A stretch of DNA of 64,000 nt from JAFDWI01 sp963764215 (GCA_963764215.1 CAVXRS010000007.1:256142-320141), one strand, 5' to 3'; positions 8,288 through 17,904 are shown, counted from the first letter of the stretch. Notes: a model not told the origin generated them from the letters alone. Numbers and translations are program-made.

Positions 8288-9836
8288 TCAGTAGCTCGAC
8301 GTCGGAACATGGCGGTGCGGACCGAAGAACCCGATGTGGACCTTCCCGGTGGCCCCACGGCGGTCGTCGTGGAAATAGATCCGCGGGATCTGCGGGCCGC
8401 CACCTTCGACGACCTTGAGGTGGGCTTCCATCAGGATCCGCCCGGACGCGTCGACCAGGGGATCCACCGCGAAGGTCCGAGCGGCGCGGCAGCGACGGGT
8501 CGGCCAGCACCGACTCGGATTCGTGCATCGCCAGCTTCTTGGGTGAGGCGGGCCAGGTGAACGGGCTGCGGCCGGCCTTGCACCACTCCCAGAAGTTCGA
8601 TCCGAACCTGGCGTCGCGGGCATACGCGTCGAGGGCGACGAATGCCCGCCACGAGCTCTGCCCCCACGTCCGGGCCTCGACACGACGGTCCAGCTCGGGG
8701 AGGTCCCGACAGGCCTGCTCGGGCAACACGACTCGGTCGAGATGCTCGCGGGCGAGCGTCGCCGCGTCGCTGCAACAGTCGATGTCGGCCGATTGCGGGT
8801 CGGATTCGGATCGTGAACGGATCGATCCCGAGGTCAGGAGCCCGACCAGGTCGTCCTGGAGTTCGTTGACGCGTCCCTGGGCCTCTTCGAGGTCGGCGAG
8901 CAGGTCGAGGACCTGGTTCTCGCTCGCGGCGAGCTGCTCTTCGAGATCGATCGTCCGGGCGACGAGACGATCGTGGTCCTCGACCTCCGCGTTCGGCCCG
9001 TGCTGGAGCAGTGGTCGCAGGTCCGGGTACTCCCTCGGCGCGCGACGGGCCGCGGTGGCCGGTGCCAGGAACTGCACGATCGTGTACGCCGCGGCCTGGG
9101 GATCGCGGGCGACCCGTTCGGGTTCGAGACGGCGGTGCCGCCAGGATTCGTCCTCGTCGGGAGCAAAGCCGGGCAGGTAGATCCGGGCCCCTCCCGCTTC
9201 GACTCCCAGGTCGGATCCGACCAGATCGGCGAGAACAGTCCGGCCCGCGTCGACCAGGAAGACCGCGGCACTGCCGGCGAGCACGCGTGCGGCGACGCGC
9301 GCGGTCTCGAGGCAGTGCACACCGTCGAGTTCGGGGCCGGTCGCGAACAGCACGAGCGGCAGATCGCGTTCGGCGGTGGCGAGCAGGCCGGCGAAGCGCC
9401 TGATGTCGCCGGGACGCAGTGCCGTGGGATCGACCCGTAAGGCGACCGGACCGCGGCGCGGGCGGATCCCCTTGGCGATCATCCGGGTGGACAACGGCGG
9501 AGCGTGGACCTGGAAGGGTGCGAACGCGTCACGGCTCACCCGCTCGTGATCCACCCAGACCGATGCGTCGCCGGCGGGCGTGGCCGTGGTGATCAGCGTG
9601 GTGGTGAGCCGGTCCGTCCCGTCGTCGACGTGCACCGTGCATCGTTGGATCGACCCGGCGTCGCCGTTTCCGTTCCGCACGAGGGTCGTGGTGCCACCGA
9701 TGGTCTCCTCGGTGTCGGGCGCGAACGACCGTTCGCCCCGGTGTCGCCGGTCGACCCACCACCGGAAGGCATCGAGGGCATGGTCGTGGATGCCATCGGC
9801 CTCGTCCTGCCAGATCGCCCGGTAGATCAGGGACAC
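8288..9836 (-). CDS. Conserved protein of unknown function with coiled coil, frameshifted
   Basis: Starts at GTG (SLIYRAIWQDEADGIHDHAL) after GGAG. The N-terminal 230 residues form a mixed alpha/beta domain (VALRVDPTALRPGDIRRF, LPLVLFATGPEL). A coiled coil follows at about 270-320 (DLEEQLAASENQVLDLLADL). The C-terminal domain has WGQSSWRAFVALDAYARD, KLAMHESESV and, after a +1 slip near 8483, TFAVDPLVDASGRILMEAH, IPRIYFHDD and GKVHIGFFGPH. I know the C-terminal part from hypothetical proteins of many bacteria but cannot name its function. The length is 3n+1, so one extra base is likely. No membrane segment is seen. Confidence 0.68.
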
Positions 9837-9945
9837 GTCTCCATCCTCGCGCCCGATTCGTGCCCGTGGGCGACCGGCACGCGCCGGACCTGGTGGCCTA
9901 GGCCGGTGACATCGGCCACGAGCTCTATCGCCTGGGACGTCGTTT

Positions 9946-9962
9946 CGTTACCATCGGTAACG
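9946..9962. promoter_or_regulatory. Palindromic operator candidate upstream of the BVMO-SDR gene
   Basis: CGTTACC-ATC-GGTAACG is a perfect inverted repeat with 7-bp arms and a 3-bp centre. It lies 53 bp before the BVMO start and 110 bp before the start of the divergent gene. It has no T-run, so it is not a terminator. Symmetry and size fit a TetR-type operator, but no regulator gene is adjacent. Confidence 0.45.
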
Positions 9963-10014
9963 GGTCGGTCCGCACCTCGCGGGCCGCCACCTTCGAACGG
10001 GGAGCCGCACACCA

Positions 10015-12357
10015 ATGGAACACCTGGACGTGCTGATCGTCGGCGCCGGACTCTCCGGCGTCGGCGCGGCGCACTACATCTCCACCGAATGTCCCTGGGC
10101 GGACTTCGCCGTGCTCGAGGCGCGTGACGCGATCGGTGGCACCTGGGATCTGTTCCGCTATCCGGGTGTCCGGTCCGATTCGGACATGTACACGTTGGGC
10201 TATTCGTTCCGCCCCTGGCCCGGCTCCAAAGCGATCGCAGACGGTACGTCGATCCTCGACTACATCCGCGCCACCGCCGCCGAGGACGGCACCGACGCCA
10301 AGATCCGCTTCCAGCACCGGGTCGTCCGGGCCGCGTGGTCGACGACAGACGCCCGCTGGACGGTCACCGTCGAGCGCACCGACACCGGCGAACAGTTCCA
10401 GCTCACCGCCGGCTTCCTGTTCACCTGCTGTGGCTACTACCGCTACGACCGTGGCTACCAACCCGACTTCGCTGGACTGGACGATTTCACCGGCACCTTC
10501 GTCCATCCGCAGTTCTGGCCGCAGGATCTCGATTTCGCTTCGAAGCGGGTGATCGTGATCGGATCGGGCGCCACCGCCATCACGTTGATCCCGTCGCTGG
10601 CCCGGACCGCCGCCGAGGTCACGATGCTCCAGCGCTCACCCACCTACATCACCTCGCTGCCCGAGTCCTCGCCGATCACGGCCGGCCTGCGCCGAGTCCT
10701 GCCCGAAAAGGCCAGCGGCACCGTCCTCCGCTGGGCGATGGCCCTGGGAACCCAGGGCTTCTACCGGTTCTCGCGCCTGCGACCCGCGACGACGAAGAAG
10801 GCGCTGATCAAGGGCGTGGCCATGCAGCTTCCCGAGGGCTACCCGGTCGAAGAGCACTTCACCCCCCGCTACGACCCTTGGGACCAACGCCTGTGCGTGG
10901 TCCCCGACGGCGATCTCTTCGAGGCGATCCGCGACGGCAGGGCCCGGGTCGTGACCGACACGATCGACACGTTCACCGCGAAGGGCATCCGGGTGTCCTC
11001 CGGCGAAGAGCTCGAAGCCGACATCGTGGTGTCGGCGACCGGGTTGGATCTGGTGTTCATGGGCGGCATCGAGCTCACCGTCGACGGTGAGCCGATCGAG
11101 ATGGCCGACAAGCTCGTCTACAAGGGCATGATGCTCGAGGACGTGCCCAACGCGGCGGCCGCGGTCGGGTACACGAACGCGTCCTGGACCCTCAAGTGCG
11201 AGCTCACCTGCGACTACGTGACGCGCCTGCTGAACCACATGCGGGCCACCGGGCTGCGCCAGTGCACCCCGGTGAACGACGATCCGAGCGTGGGTGACGC
11301 CCCACTGCTGGGGCTCACCTCGGGGTACGTCCAGCGCGCCGCGGACCGCTTCCCCAAATCGGGCTCGAAGTTCCCCTGGCAGGTGCACCAGAGCTTTCTG
11401 CGCGATTATCTGGTGACCAAGCGACATCGCGTCACCGACGACGACGCGATGCGCTTCTCCAACCCCGACCCCGACACACCGGTACCTCTCGTGAGCCCAG
11501 AACCTTCCAGGATCCGCAACCGCTTCGACGGCCGTGTGGCCGCAGTGACCGGCGCCGGCTCGGGGATCGGCCGGGCGCTGGCGATCGAGCTGGCGCGCCG
11601 GGGCGCACACCTCGCGCTTTCCGACATCGACTCCGAGGGGCTCGCCGAGACCGTCGCGAAGTGCGAAGGCCGCGGCGTCAAGGTCACCTCGGAGACCCTC
11701 GACGTCGCCGACCGCGCCGCGTTCGAAGCCTGGGCCGACCGGGTCGTCGCCGACCACGGCCAGGTGAACCTCGTGTTCAACAACGCCGGAGTGGCCCTCG
11801 GAGCCACCGTGGAGGGCGAGTCCTACGAGGACCTCGAATGGCTCATGGGCATCAACTTCTGGGGGGTGGTGTACGGCACCAAGGCCTTCCTGCCTCACCT
11901 GAAAGCGTCGGGAGACGGTCACATCGTGAATCTGTCCTCGGTGTTCGGGCTGATCTCCGTTCCCTCGCAGTCGGCCTACAACGCGGCCAAGTTCGCGGTG
12001 CGGGGCTTCACCGATTCGTTGCGCATGGAGCTCGAGATCGAAGGGGCGAACGTGTCGTGCACGACGGTGCATCCCGGCGGCGTGAAGACCAACATCGCCC
12101 GCCGGGCACGGGTCGACGACAGCGTGACCGCCCTCGCAGGCGACAACGACAGCGACATCGGCGACGACTTCGACCGGCTCGCGATGACCACGCCCGCCAA
12201 GGCCGCGAAGCAGATCCTCGCCGCGGTCGAGGCGAACCGCCGGCGTGTGCTGGTCGGACCCGACGCCAAGGTGATCGATCTGCTGTCCCGTCTCCCCGCG
12301 GTGATCTACCAGAAGGCGCTGATCCGTGGCGTGCGCCGCGGCATGAAGATCGTCTGA
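10015..12357 (+). CDS. Fusion protein: flavin (Baeyer-Villiger type) monooxygenase + short-chain dehydrogenase
   Basis: A 780-residue protein without any frame slip. Residues 1-480 are a class B flavoprotein monooxygenase: the FAD motif GAGLSGVGAA near residue 9, GGTWDLFRYPGVRSDSDMYT, the Baeyer-Villiger fingerprint FTGTFVHPQFWP at about 158-169 and the NADPH motif GSGATAI at about 183. Residues 503-780 are a complete SDR: TGAGSGIG at about 514, NNAGVA, Ser 642, Tyr 655 and Lys 659. In Mycobacterium tuberculosis the similar enzymes MymA and SadH are separate genes of one operon, so this looks like the fused form of a pair acting in sequence on an alcohol/ketone. Substrate unknown. A palindromic operator candidate lies upstream. 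Confidence 0.93.
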   Translation: MEHLDVLIVGAGLSGVGAAHYISTECPWADFAVLEARDAIGGTWDLFRYPGVRSDSDMYTLGYSFRPWPGSKAIADGTSILDYIRATAAEDGTDAKIRFQHRVVRAAWSTTDARWTVTVERTDTGEQFQLTAGFLFTCCGYYRYDRGYQPDFAGLDDFTGTFVHPQFWPQDLDFASKRVIVIGSGATAITLIPSLARTAAEVTMLQRSPTYITSLPESSPITAGLRRVLPEKASGTVLRWAMALGTQGFYRFSRLRPATTKKALIKGVAMQLPEGYPVEEHFTPRYDPWDQRLCVVPDGDLFEAIRDGRARVVTDTIDTFTAKGIRVSSGEELEADIVVSATGLDLVFMGGIELTVDGEPIEMADKLVYKGMMLEDVPNAAAAVGYTNASWTLKCELTCDYVTRLLNHMRATGLRQCTPVNDDPSVGDAPLLGLTSGYVQRAADRFPKSGSKFPWQVHQSFLRDYLVTKRHRVTDDDAMRFSNPDPDTPVPLVSPEPSRIRNRFDGRVAAVTGAGSGIGRALAIELARRGAHLALSDIDSEGLAETVAKCEGRGVKVTSETLDVADRAAFEAWADRVVADHGQVNLVFNNAGVALGATVEGESYEDLEWLMGINFWGVVYGTKAFLPHLKASGDGHIVNLSSVFGLISVPSQSAYNAAKFAVRGFTDSLRMELEIEGANVSCTTVHPGGVKTNIARRARVDDSVTALAGDNDSDIGDDFDRLAMTTPAKAAKQILAAVEANRRRVLVGPDAKVIDLLSRLPAVIYQKALIRGVRRGMKIV

Positions 12358-12384
12358 CCGGTCCCGGTCGGGCGGCGGTCGATC

Positions 12385-13197
12385 TCAGCCCCCGATGCGG
12401 GCGTGCTGGCCTCCGTCGACGGGCAGGATCACCCCGGTGATGAACGAGGCTTCGTCAGAGGCGAGAAACCGCGCCGCGTTGGCGACGTCCCACGCCGTGC
12501 CCTGATGCTGCATCGGCACGATCGCCGCCCGGAGTGCGGCGAGCTCGTCACGGTCGACGTGGGACACCCGCGCCGCCGTGTCCACGCCCATCGGCGTGTC
12601 GATGAACCCGGGCATGATCGCGTTGGCCCGCACGCCGTGGCGCGCGTTGGTGATGGCGAGGTTCTGCGTGAGCGCGTTGACCCCGGCCTTGGACATCTTG
12701 TAGGCGGTGAGCGACCCCGCCGAGGCGATCGCCGCGAGCGACGACACGTTCACGATCGCGCCGTGTTCGCTTTCGCGCAGTGGGAGCACCGCGGCGCGGC
12801 ACATCCGCCAGGTCGCGCGCAGGTTGACGTTCATGATCCGGTCGTAGGCGTCGTCTTCGAGGCGGTGCGGAGTGCTGTCTCCGAGGCCGATGCCCACGTT
12901 GTTGTGCAGGATGTCGATGCCGTCGAACACCTCGAGCGCGGTGGCGATGATCTTGTCCGGGCCCTCGCTGTCGGTGATGTCGATGGTGAGGGTCTCCACC
13001 TGTGCGTCGCCGTCGGTTTCGGCGGCGACGAGGCGGGCGGTCTCGGCGAGGCTGTCGCGGTCACGGTCCACGAGCAGCAGCACCGCGCCTTCCCGGGCGA
13101 AGGTGATCGCCGTCGCCCGACCGTTGCCGATGGTCATCCCCTCCGTCTGTCCGGCGCCCACGATGACCGCCACCCGGTCCGCCAACGAATCGCTCAT
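12385..13197 (-). CDS. SDR-family NAD(P)-dependent oxidoreductase
   Basis: A 270-residue short-chain dehydrogenase. The cofactor loop is VGAGQTEGMTIGNGRATA, longer than the classic TGxxxGIG and typical of a subset of SDRs. NNVGIGLGD replaces NNAG, the catalytic Ser is in VNVSSLAAI and the Tyr-Lys pair is in AYKMSKAG. The C-terminus has the family ending FITGVILPVDGG. Its ATG overlaps the stop of the carboxymuconolactone decarboxylase-like gene (ATGA at 13194-13197), which suggests coupled translation and a shared pathway. Substrate unknown. Confidence 0.88.
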   Translation of the reverse strand: MSDSLADRVAVIVGAGQTEGMTIGNGRATAITFAREGAVLLLVDRDRDSLAETARLVAAETDGDAQVETLTIDITDSEGPDKIIATALEVFDGIDILHNNVGIGLGDSTPHRLEDDAYDRIMNVNLRATWRMCRAAVLPLRESEHGAIVNVSSLAAIASAGSLTAYKMSKAGVNALTQNLAITNARHGVRANAIMPGFIDTPMGVDTAARVSHVDRDELAALRAAIVPMQHQGTAWDVANAARFLASDEASFITGVILPVDGGQHARIGG

Positions 13198-13745
13198 CGC
13201 ACACGTCCGATCGGGGGGAGTGGGCCGTCCGGTGCGACCCGGACCGAGCGGAGCAGGCCCGCGATCATCATGTAGTGGCCGACGAGCATGGTCAGCTCGA
13301 TCATCTGCTGATCGTCGAACATCTCGCTCAGCGCGCTCCAGGTGTCGTCGGACAACTGGTGGTCGTCGACGAGTTCGTCGACCCCGCGAAGCAGGACGCG
13401 TTCGGGACCGCACAGCGGGTCAGCGGGGTCGTCGACGGCGCACGCGACGATGACGTCGTCGTCGATCCCCGCGGCCCGGGCGAGCGCGACGTGCTGGCCC
13501 CACTCGTAGTCGGCGCCACACCGTGTCGAGGTCCGCAGGATCGCCAGCTCGCGGGTACGCGGGTCGAGCAGGCCGCCGAAGAGCAGTCGCCCTCCCAGGG
13601 GCAGCCACGACTTGAGCAGCTTGGGGTGGTGCGCCATCGTCGCGAACAGGTTGAGCACGTCGCCGTCACCGAGCGGCTCGAGTGCTGCGAGCTGGTCGGG
13701 TGTGGCGTCGGCTCGGCTCACCGGGGGAATGCGGGGTTCGGCCAT
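13194..13745 (-). CDS. Carboxymuconolactone decarboxylase-family protein
   Basis: A 183-residue, all-helical AhpD-like protein. The core segment LLDPRTRELAILRTSTRCGADYEWGQHVALARAAG is diagnostic, with the Cys and His positions (RCGADYEWGQH) in the usual places, but with one Cys rather than the CxxC of AhpD. Actinobacterial members often accompany dehydrogenases. I chose the ATG at 13745 because GAGG lies nine bases upstream; an ATG at 13754 is also possible. It is the first gene of a coupled pair with the SDR. Confidence 0.85.
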   Translation of the reverse strand: MAEPRIPPVSRADATPDQLAALEPLGDGDVLNLFATMAHHPKLLKSWLPLGGRLLFGGLLDPRTRELAILRTSTRCGADYEWGQHVALARAAGIDDDVIVACAVDDPADPLCGPERVLLRGVDELVDDHQLSDDTWSALSEMFDDQQMIELTMLVGHYMMIAGLLRSVRVAPDGPLPPIGRVR

Positions 13746-13916
13746 GGCGTCCATCCTCGCGTCTTCCGGGCGTCGATGTGCCGAAAGTACGCGCCGCCGG
13801 ACCTCCGCCATGCTGGAGACGGCCGAAACCGCATGGTCCGGTTCGCCACCTGCTGCGCCGCTCACGTACGGTCTGTCGATCCGGACGAGTCGTCTCGGGG
13901 AAGGTGGACCAGGACC

Positions 13917-14796
13917 ATGGATGCCACACCGGAAGTCGATTGGCTCTCGTTGAGTGCCCAGGCCGCGCTGGTGTCGCACCGGCTGGTGGGGTGGATCTTC
14001 TGGGACCCGGTGGGCATCGAGAAGTTCACGGCCCTCGGAGTGCCCGACGGATTCGGCTGGTACATCGCCAGTCGGGGCGCGCCCCTGCTGGCCGCCGGGC
14101 ATCAGGCTGTCACCGCAGCGTTCGCCACGATCAGCCCGGAGTTCATCGAGGTCTGCGTCGGCCACACGCTGGCCCACACCACCCCTGAAGCGATCTACGA
14201 GGCCCGCAACGCGGCCGTCGGTGAAGGGCTGCGGCTGTACGTGCCCGAGATCTGTGACCCGTTGGCCGAGATGGCCCCGGCGTTGTGGGCGGTGGCCGAC
14301 GATCTCCCCTCGTCGGGCCGGGTGCTGTTCGCCGCACACCGCCAGATGCCCCGACCCGACGACGAGGTGGTGTCGGCCTGGTGCGCGGTGAACACGATTC
14401 GCGAATGGCGCGGCGACACCCATTTCGCGGTGCTCGTCGCCGAGGACGTCGATGCGACCACCGCCGGCATCCTCGACGACGCCCGCCGCAACTACGGCGG
14501 TTGGATCCCCCGGAGTCGGGGCGCCGACGACGCCGCGCTCGATGCCGCGTACACCCGTCTCGAGGAGCGGGGTCTGGCGACCGACGGGAAGGTGAATGCC
14601 GCAGGGCTCGCCTTCCGCGACGAACTCGAAGCGCGCACCGACCGGCTCACGGCGCTGCCTTGGCGCCTGCTCGGTGCTGCCGCCACGTCCGCGCTGGTCG
14701 AGACGGTCGAACCCGTCGGCAGCGCGACTCGTCGAACGGATCGACGTCACCGCAGGCCCCGAGTGGATGCCGGCGGCACGGGACATCGTGCGATGA
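13917..14796 (+). CDS. SCO6745-family protein, frameshifted near its 3' end
   Basis: About 292 residues. The N-terminus (AQAALVSHRLVGWIFWDP, FGWYIASRGAPL), the central NTIREWRGDTHFAVLVAE and the C-terminal RLEERGLATDGKVNAAG match the actinobacterial SCO6745 family, which has a winged-helix-like C-terminal half and no known function. Near 14720 the frame slips by +1 (PV then AARLVERIDVTAGPEW), and the repaired frame ends at TGA 14794-14796. That stop overlaps the ATG of the following thioesterase as ATGA, which supports the repaired reading. One extra G in a GG pair explains the slip. Confidence 0.75.
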
Positions 14797-15635
14797 CTCC
14801 ATCGGCCGGACCCAGTGAGTTCGACGCGGCCACGGCGATCACCGCCGGCGAAGCACCGGGGATCTTCGGAGGGGTTGTCGACGCGGGTTGGACGGTCGGG
14901 GACAAACCAAACGGGGGCTACCTGCTCGCGATGATCGCCCGGGCGGCCGGCGAGGCGCTGGCAGGTGAGGACAGTCCCCATCGTGATCCGCTGGCCGCGA
15001 CGGCGCACTTCCTCCGAGCGCCCGAGGTGGGCCCGGTCGAGTTGCGTTGTGAGGTGCTGCGGGTCGGCCGGGGGGCGTCCCAGGTGCGCACGGTGCTCTC
15101 CCAGGACGACACGGTCTGCGTCGACGCGACGATGACGGTGGGCAGCCTGCCCGACGATCCCGAACCGCCGTACTGGACCGCACGCGAGCTCTTCGACGTC
15201 GCCCCCATCGAGCAGTGTCGTCGACTTCCGGCTGCCCGGGAGGGTTCACCGTTCGTCGTGCCGATCATGGACCGCTCGGACCTGCGTCTCGATCCGGCGG
15301 TGCTCGGGTTTGCCGAGGGTCGTCCGTCCGGGGAGGCCGACCTGCGCGGTTGGATCAGCTTCGCCGATGGCCGCCGGTGCGATGCGTTGGGGTTGTTGTT
15401 CTTCTGCGATGCCCTGCCACCGGCCACCTTCGAGCTCGTGGCCTCCGGGTGGGTGCCGACCCTGTCGTTGACCGTGTACGTGAGGGCACGACCTGCGCCT
15501 GGCCCGCTGCGGATCCGCCAGCTGGCCCACTCGATCGACGACGGCCGGGTGGACGAGACCTGTGAGGTGTGGGACGACACCGGTCGCCTGGTCGCCCAGG
15601 CCAGCCAACTGGCCGGAATCAGAATTCCCGGTTGA
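14793..15635 (+). CDS. Thioesterase family protein (TesB-like, copy 2)
   Basis: A 280-residue protein with the acyl-CoA thioesterase plan: PGIFGGVVDAGWTVGDKPNGGYLLAMIARAAGEAL at the first hotdog helix, HFLRAPEVGPVELRCEVLR, and the second half ending CEVWDDTGRLVAQASQLA. It differs from the thioesterase at 6648 in sequence but shares the fold. It would hydrolyse acyl-CoA thioesters in the cytosol. Its ATG overlaps the stop of the SCO6745-family gene by 4 bp, so the two are probably translated together. Confidence 0.82.
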   Translation: MTPSAGPSEFDAATAITAGEAPGIFGGVVDAGWTVGDKPNGGYLLAMIARAAGEALAGEDSPHRDPLAATAHFLRAPEVGPVELRCEVLRVGRGASQVRTVLSQDDTVCVDATMTVGSLPDDPEPPYWTARELFDVAPIEQCRRLPAAREGSPFVVPIMDRSDLRLDPAVLGFAEGRPSGEADLRGWISFADGRRCDALGLLFFCDALPPATFELVASGWVPTLSLTVYVRARPAPGPLRIRQLAHSIDDGRVDETCEVWDDTGRLVAQASQLAGIRIPG

Positions 15636-15688
15636 CCCCGACGGTCGGGTTCCCCGACCAGGTCGCCGGGGTTCGGCCCGGCGTCGGC

Positions 15689-17224
15689 TCAGTCGGTGAT
15701 GCCCCAGGCCAGGAGTTGCGCGCCGGCGGGGTCCTCGACGACGCGGGACTCCTCGTCGAAGATCATCGTGGCGTGTCCGGGTGGCTCCCAGGTCGGCCAG
15801 TCGGCGAGGCCGGATGCTCCGGGAGTCCCGCGGTGGGCGAAGCTGCACCAGGCATCGGCCATCGTGGCGGCCAGGGCGCGCATGGTCGTGTCGGGTTCAC
15901 CGGTGAAGAACGCCGCGCCCGGCGAGTCGAGATTGTCGAACACGTAGGGCACCTCGAGGGCGTGGGTCGCGCCCATGTCGCCACCGAACGCTCGGGAAGG
16001 GAAGTGGAACTCGTACACCCGGGTCGCCGCGTGGTCCTGCTGGGCCGCGGCGAGTCGCAGCGCCGGCATGCGGAACACCGCGTCGGTGCCGATCGCGTCG
16101 AACAGCTCCGCGGACGTCGCGTCCGGGAACAGACTCCGGTACCGGCTCACGACCTCCGAGGCGCGGGTGCCCGCGAAACCTCGCAGCCGCCGGGTCAGGG
16201 CCTCGTCGTCCTCGGGTCGCATGGCGGGGTTCATCGCGCTGAAGATCCGCAGCTCGTCACGATTGGTGCCGACGAGCAGGTCGATGCCGGCCGCGGCCCC
16301 GTTCGCCACCGCCTCGAGCGGATCGACCGGGAGGGTGTCACCGTCGTGGACGGGTTGGAAGGGAAGCCCCTGTACCAGACCGAAGTCGGCCGAGACCCCT
16401 TCCTGGACCTTCTGAAGGCGGTCGAGGGGGACCTGGCGCAGTTGGTCGACGTCGGACGGGTCGATCGCCAGGTCGTCGAGGACCCGGGCCGCGATGCGCG
16501 TCCCCCGCTCGGCCGTGGAGATGTTCGCCGCCGCTCCCGATTGGGCGATCGCCCGGTGGAACAAGCCTTTCGACGCGGGCAGTGCGAGCTGGGCGCCGAC
16601 GCTCATGCCTCCGGCGGACTCACCGAAGATGGTCACGTTGTCCGGGTCGCCCCCGAACGCCGCGATGTTGTCGCGCACCCAGGCCAGCGCGGCCGCCTGG
16701 TCGAGCAGGCCGGCGTTGCCGCTGCCGGCGAACACTTCGCCGCCCAGTTCGGCGAGGTGCAGGAACCCCAGGATGCCGAGGCGATAGTTGACGGTGACCA
16801 CGACCACGTCGCGTGTGGTGAGGTTCGTCCCGTCGTACCAGGGAACGGTGCCCGACCCCGAGACGAACGCCCCACCGTGGATCCACACCATCACCGGTCG
16901 GGCGGCGTCGTCAGTCGCCGGGGTCCATACGTGCAGGGTCAAACACTCGGCCTCGGATTGGGGTGGGCCGCCCTCGACGCCCAGCATCTGGCTCATGAAG
17001 TCGGGCGGTTGGGGTGCCACCGGGAACCTGCCGGTCCCGTCACGAACCTGCGTCCAGGGTTCGGCAGGAGCAGGCGGGGCGAAGCGCCGCGCGCCGATCG
17101 GCGGGGCGGCATAGGGGATGCCCCGGAAACGACAGGCCCCTCTGGTTCGACGTCCCCGTACCGGGCCCAGTCGGGTCTCGACGACGAGATCTTCGGTCTG
17201 TTCTGCGGTTTCGATCTGGGTCAC
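15689..17224 (-). CDS. Carboxylesterase / para-nitrobenzyl-esterase type
   Basis: A 511-residue type-B carboxylesterase. It has RFRGIPYAAPPIGARRF, the oxyanion loop WIHGGAFVSGSG, the nucleophile elbow GESAGG near residue 200, the acidic region LLVGTNRDELRIF, and the catalytic His in GATHALEVPYVF. The start is GTG at 17224 (VTQIETAEQ), with AGGGGA eight bases upstream. No signal peptide is seen, so it is probably cytosolic. The family hydrolyses a broad range of esters. A perfect 12-bp palindrome lies 49 bp upstream of the start. Confidence 0.9.
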   Translation of the reverse strand: MTQIETAEQTEDLVVETRLGPVRGRRTRGACRFRGIPYAAPPIGARRFAPPAPAEPWTQVRDGTGRFPVAPQPPDFMSQMLGVEGGPPQSEAECLTLHVWTPATDDAARPVMVWIHGGAFVSGSGTVPWYDGTNLTTRDVVVVTVNYRLGILGFLHLAELGGEVFAGSGNAGLLDQAAALAWVRDNIAAFGGDPDNVTIFGESAGGMSVGAQLALPASKGLFHRAIAQSGAAANISTAERGTRIAARVLDDLAIDPSDVDQLRQVPLDRLQKVQEGVSADFGLVQGLPFQPVHDGDTLPVDPLEAVANGAAAGIDLLVGTNRDELRIFSAMNPAMRPEDDEALTRRLRGFAGTRASEVVSRYRSLFPDATSAELFDAIGTDAVFRMPALRLAAAQQDHAATRVYEFHFPSRAFGGDMGATHALEVPYVFDNLDSPGAAFFTGEPDTTMRALAATMADAWCSFAHRGTPGASGLADWPTWEPPGHATMIFDEESRVVEDPAGAQLLAWGITD

Positions 17225-17272
17225 GACGGTCCCCTTCGTGCACGGCGATCGGATCACCCTAGGAGGCGAATG

Positions 17273-17284
17273 CCGCACGTGCGG
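17273..17284. promoter_or_regulatory. 12-bp perfect palindrome upstream of the carboxylesterase
   Basis: CCGCACGTGCGG is a perfect palindrome located between the carboxylesterase start (17224) and the 3' end of the upstream gene (17290). Its position suits an operator for the esterase, but no regulator is encoded next to it. Confidence 0.3.
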
Positions 17285-17289
17285 ACGGC

Positions 17290-17904
17290 TCAGTGGTGGG
17301 GGAACCCGCCGTAGTTCGGCCCGACACCGACACCGCTCGTGCCCTCGGCAGGCGACTGCCCGGGGTGTTGGGTCGGGTCCGGCCCCTCGCCCAGGGTGAC
17401 GCGGAGCTGGTGCTCGGTGAGCGGATCGAGGCTGGTTGCGATCACCCGCGCCGTCGGAAAGCGGCCGGCTTCGGCCAGCAGCGATCCGGCGTTGAGATGA
17501 TCGACCAAAACGGCCAGGGTCGTGGTCTCCGGGCGGATCACCTCCTTGAACCAGTCCACCCAGGTGTCGGTCACCCCGATGTCGACGAAATGAGCCACCA
17601 GGGCGGCCCCGCCACCGCCCAGCACGGCGCCGATGACCCAGCCGAGGGGACCGCCGGCGAAAAGACCGAACAGGCTGCCCCACAACACCCCGGTGATCGC
17701 GGCCCGGCCGGGTGTCGGGTCGACGGTCTCGTGCACTTTCACCTTGCCGTTGGGCAGGCTGGTGATCGTGACCGCGTCCTTGAGCAACAAGCGCCCGGAA
17801 GCGGCCAGGCCCTGCAGGGCGAGCAGGAATTCCTGCGCCCGGAAGTGGGTCGGGAACGACAGACCGATCAGGATGCCGGACCTGGTAGCACCGAGCTGTT
17901 GCAC
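17290..17904 (-). CDS. DUF1269-like membrane-associated protein
   Basis: A 204-residue protein. The N-terminal cytosolic part handles FLLALQGLAASGRLLLKDAVTIT and GKVKVHETVDPTPGRAA. A glycine-rich double hydrophobic hairpin follows at about 75-110 (ITGVLWGSLFGLFAGGPLGWVIGAVLGGGGA). Then comes a soluble segment with LVDHLNAGSLLAEAGRFPTARVIATSLDP. This is the plan of DUF1269 proteins of unknown role. The last 35 residues are proline/glycine-rich and end HH. It starts at GTG and is followed by the carboxylesterase on the same strand after 65 bp. Confidence 0.72.
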   Translation of the reverse strand: MQQLGATRSGILIGLSFPTHFRAQEFLLALQGLAASGRLLLKDAVTITSLPNGKVKVHETVDPTPGRAAITGVLWGSLFGLFAGGPLGWVIGAVLGGGGAALVAHFVDIGVTDTWVDWFKEVIRPETTTLAVLVDHLNAGSLLAEAGRFPTARVIATSLDPLTEHQLRVTLGEGPDPTQHPGQSPAEGTSGVGVGPNYGGFPHH

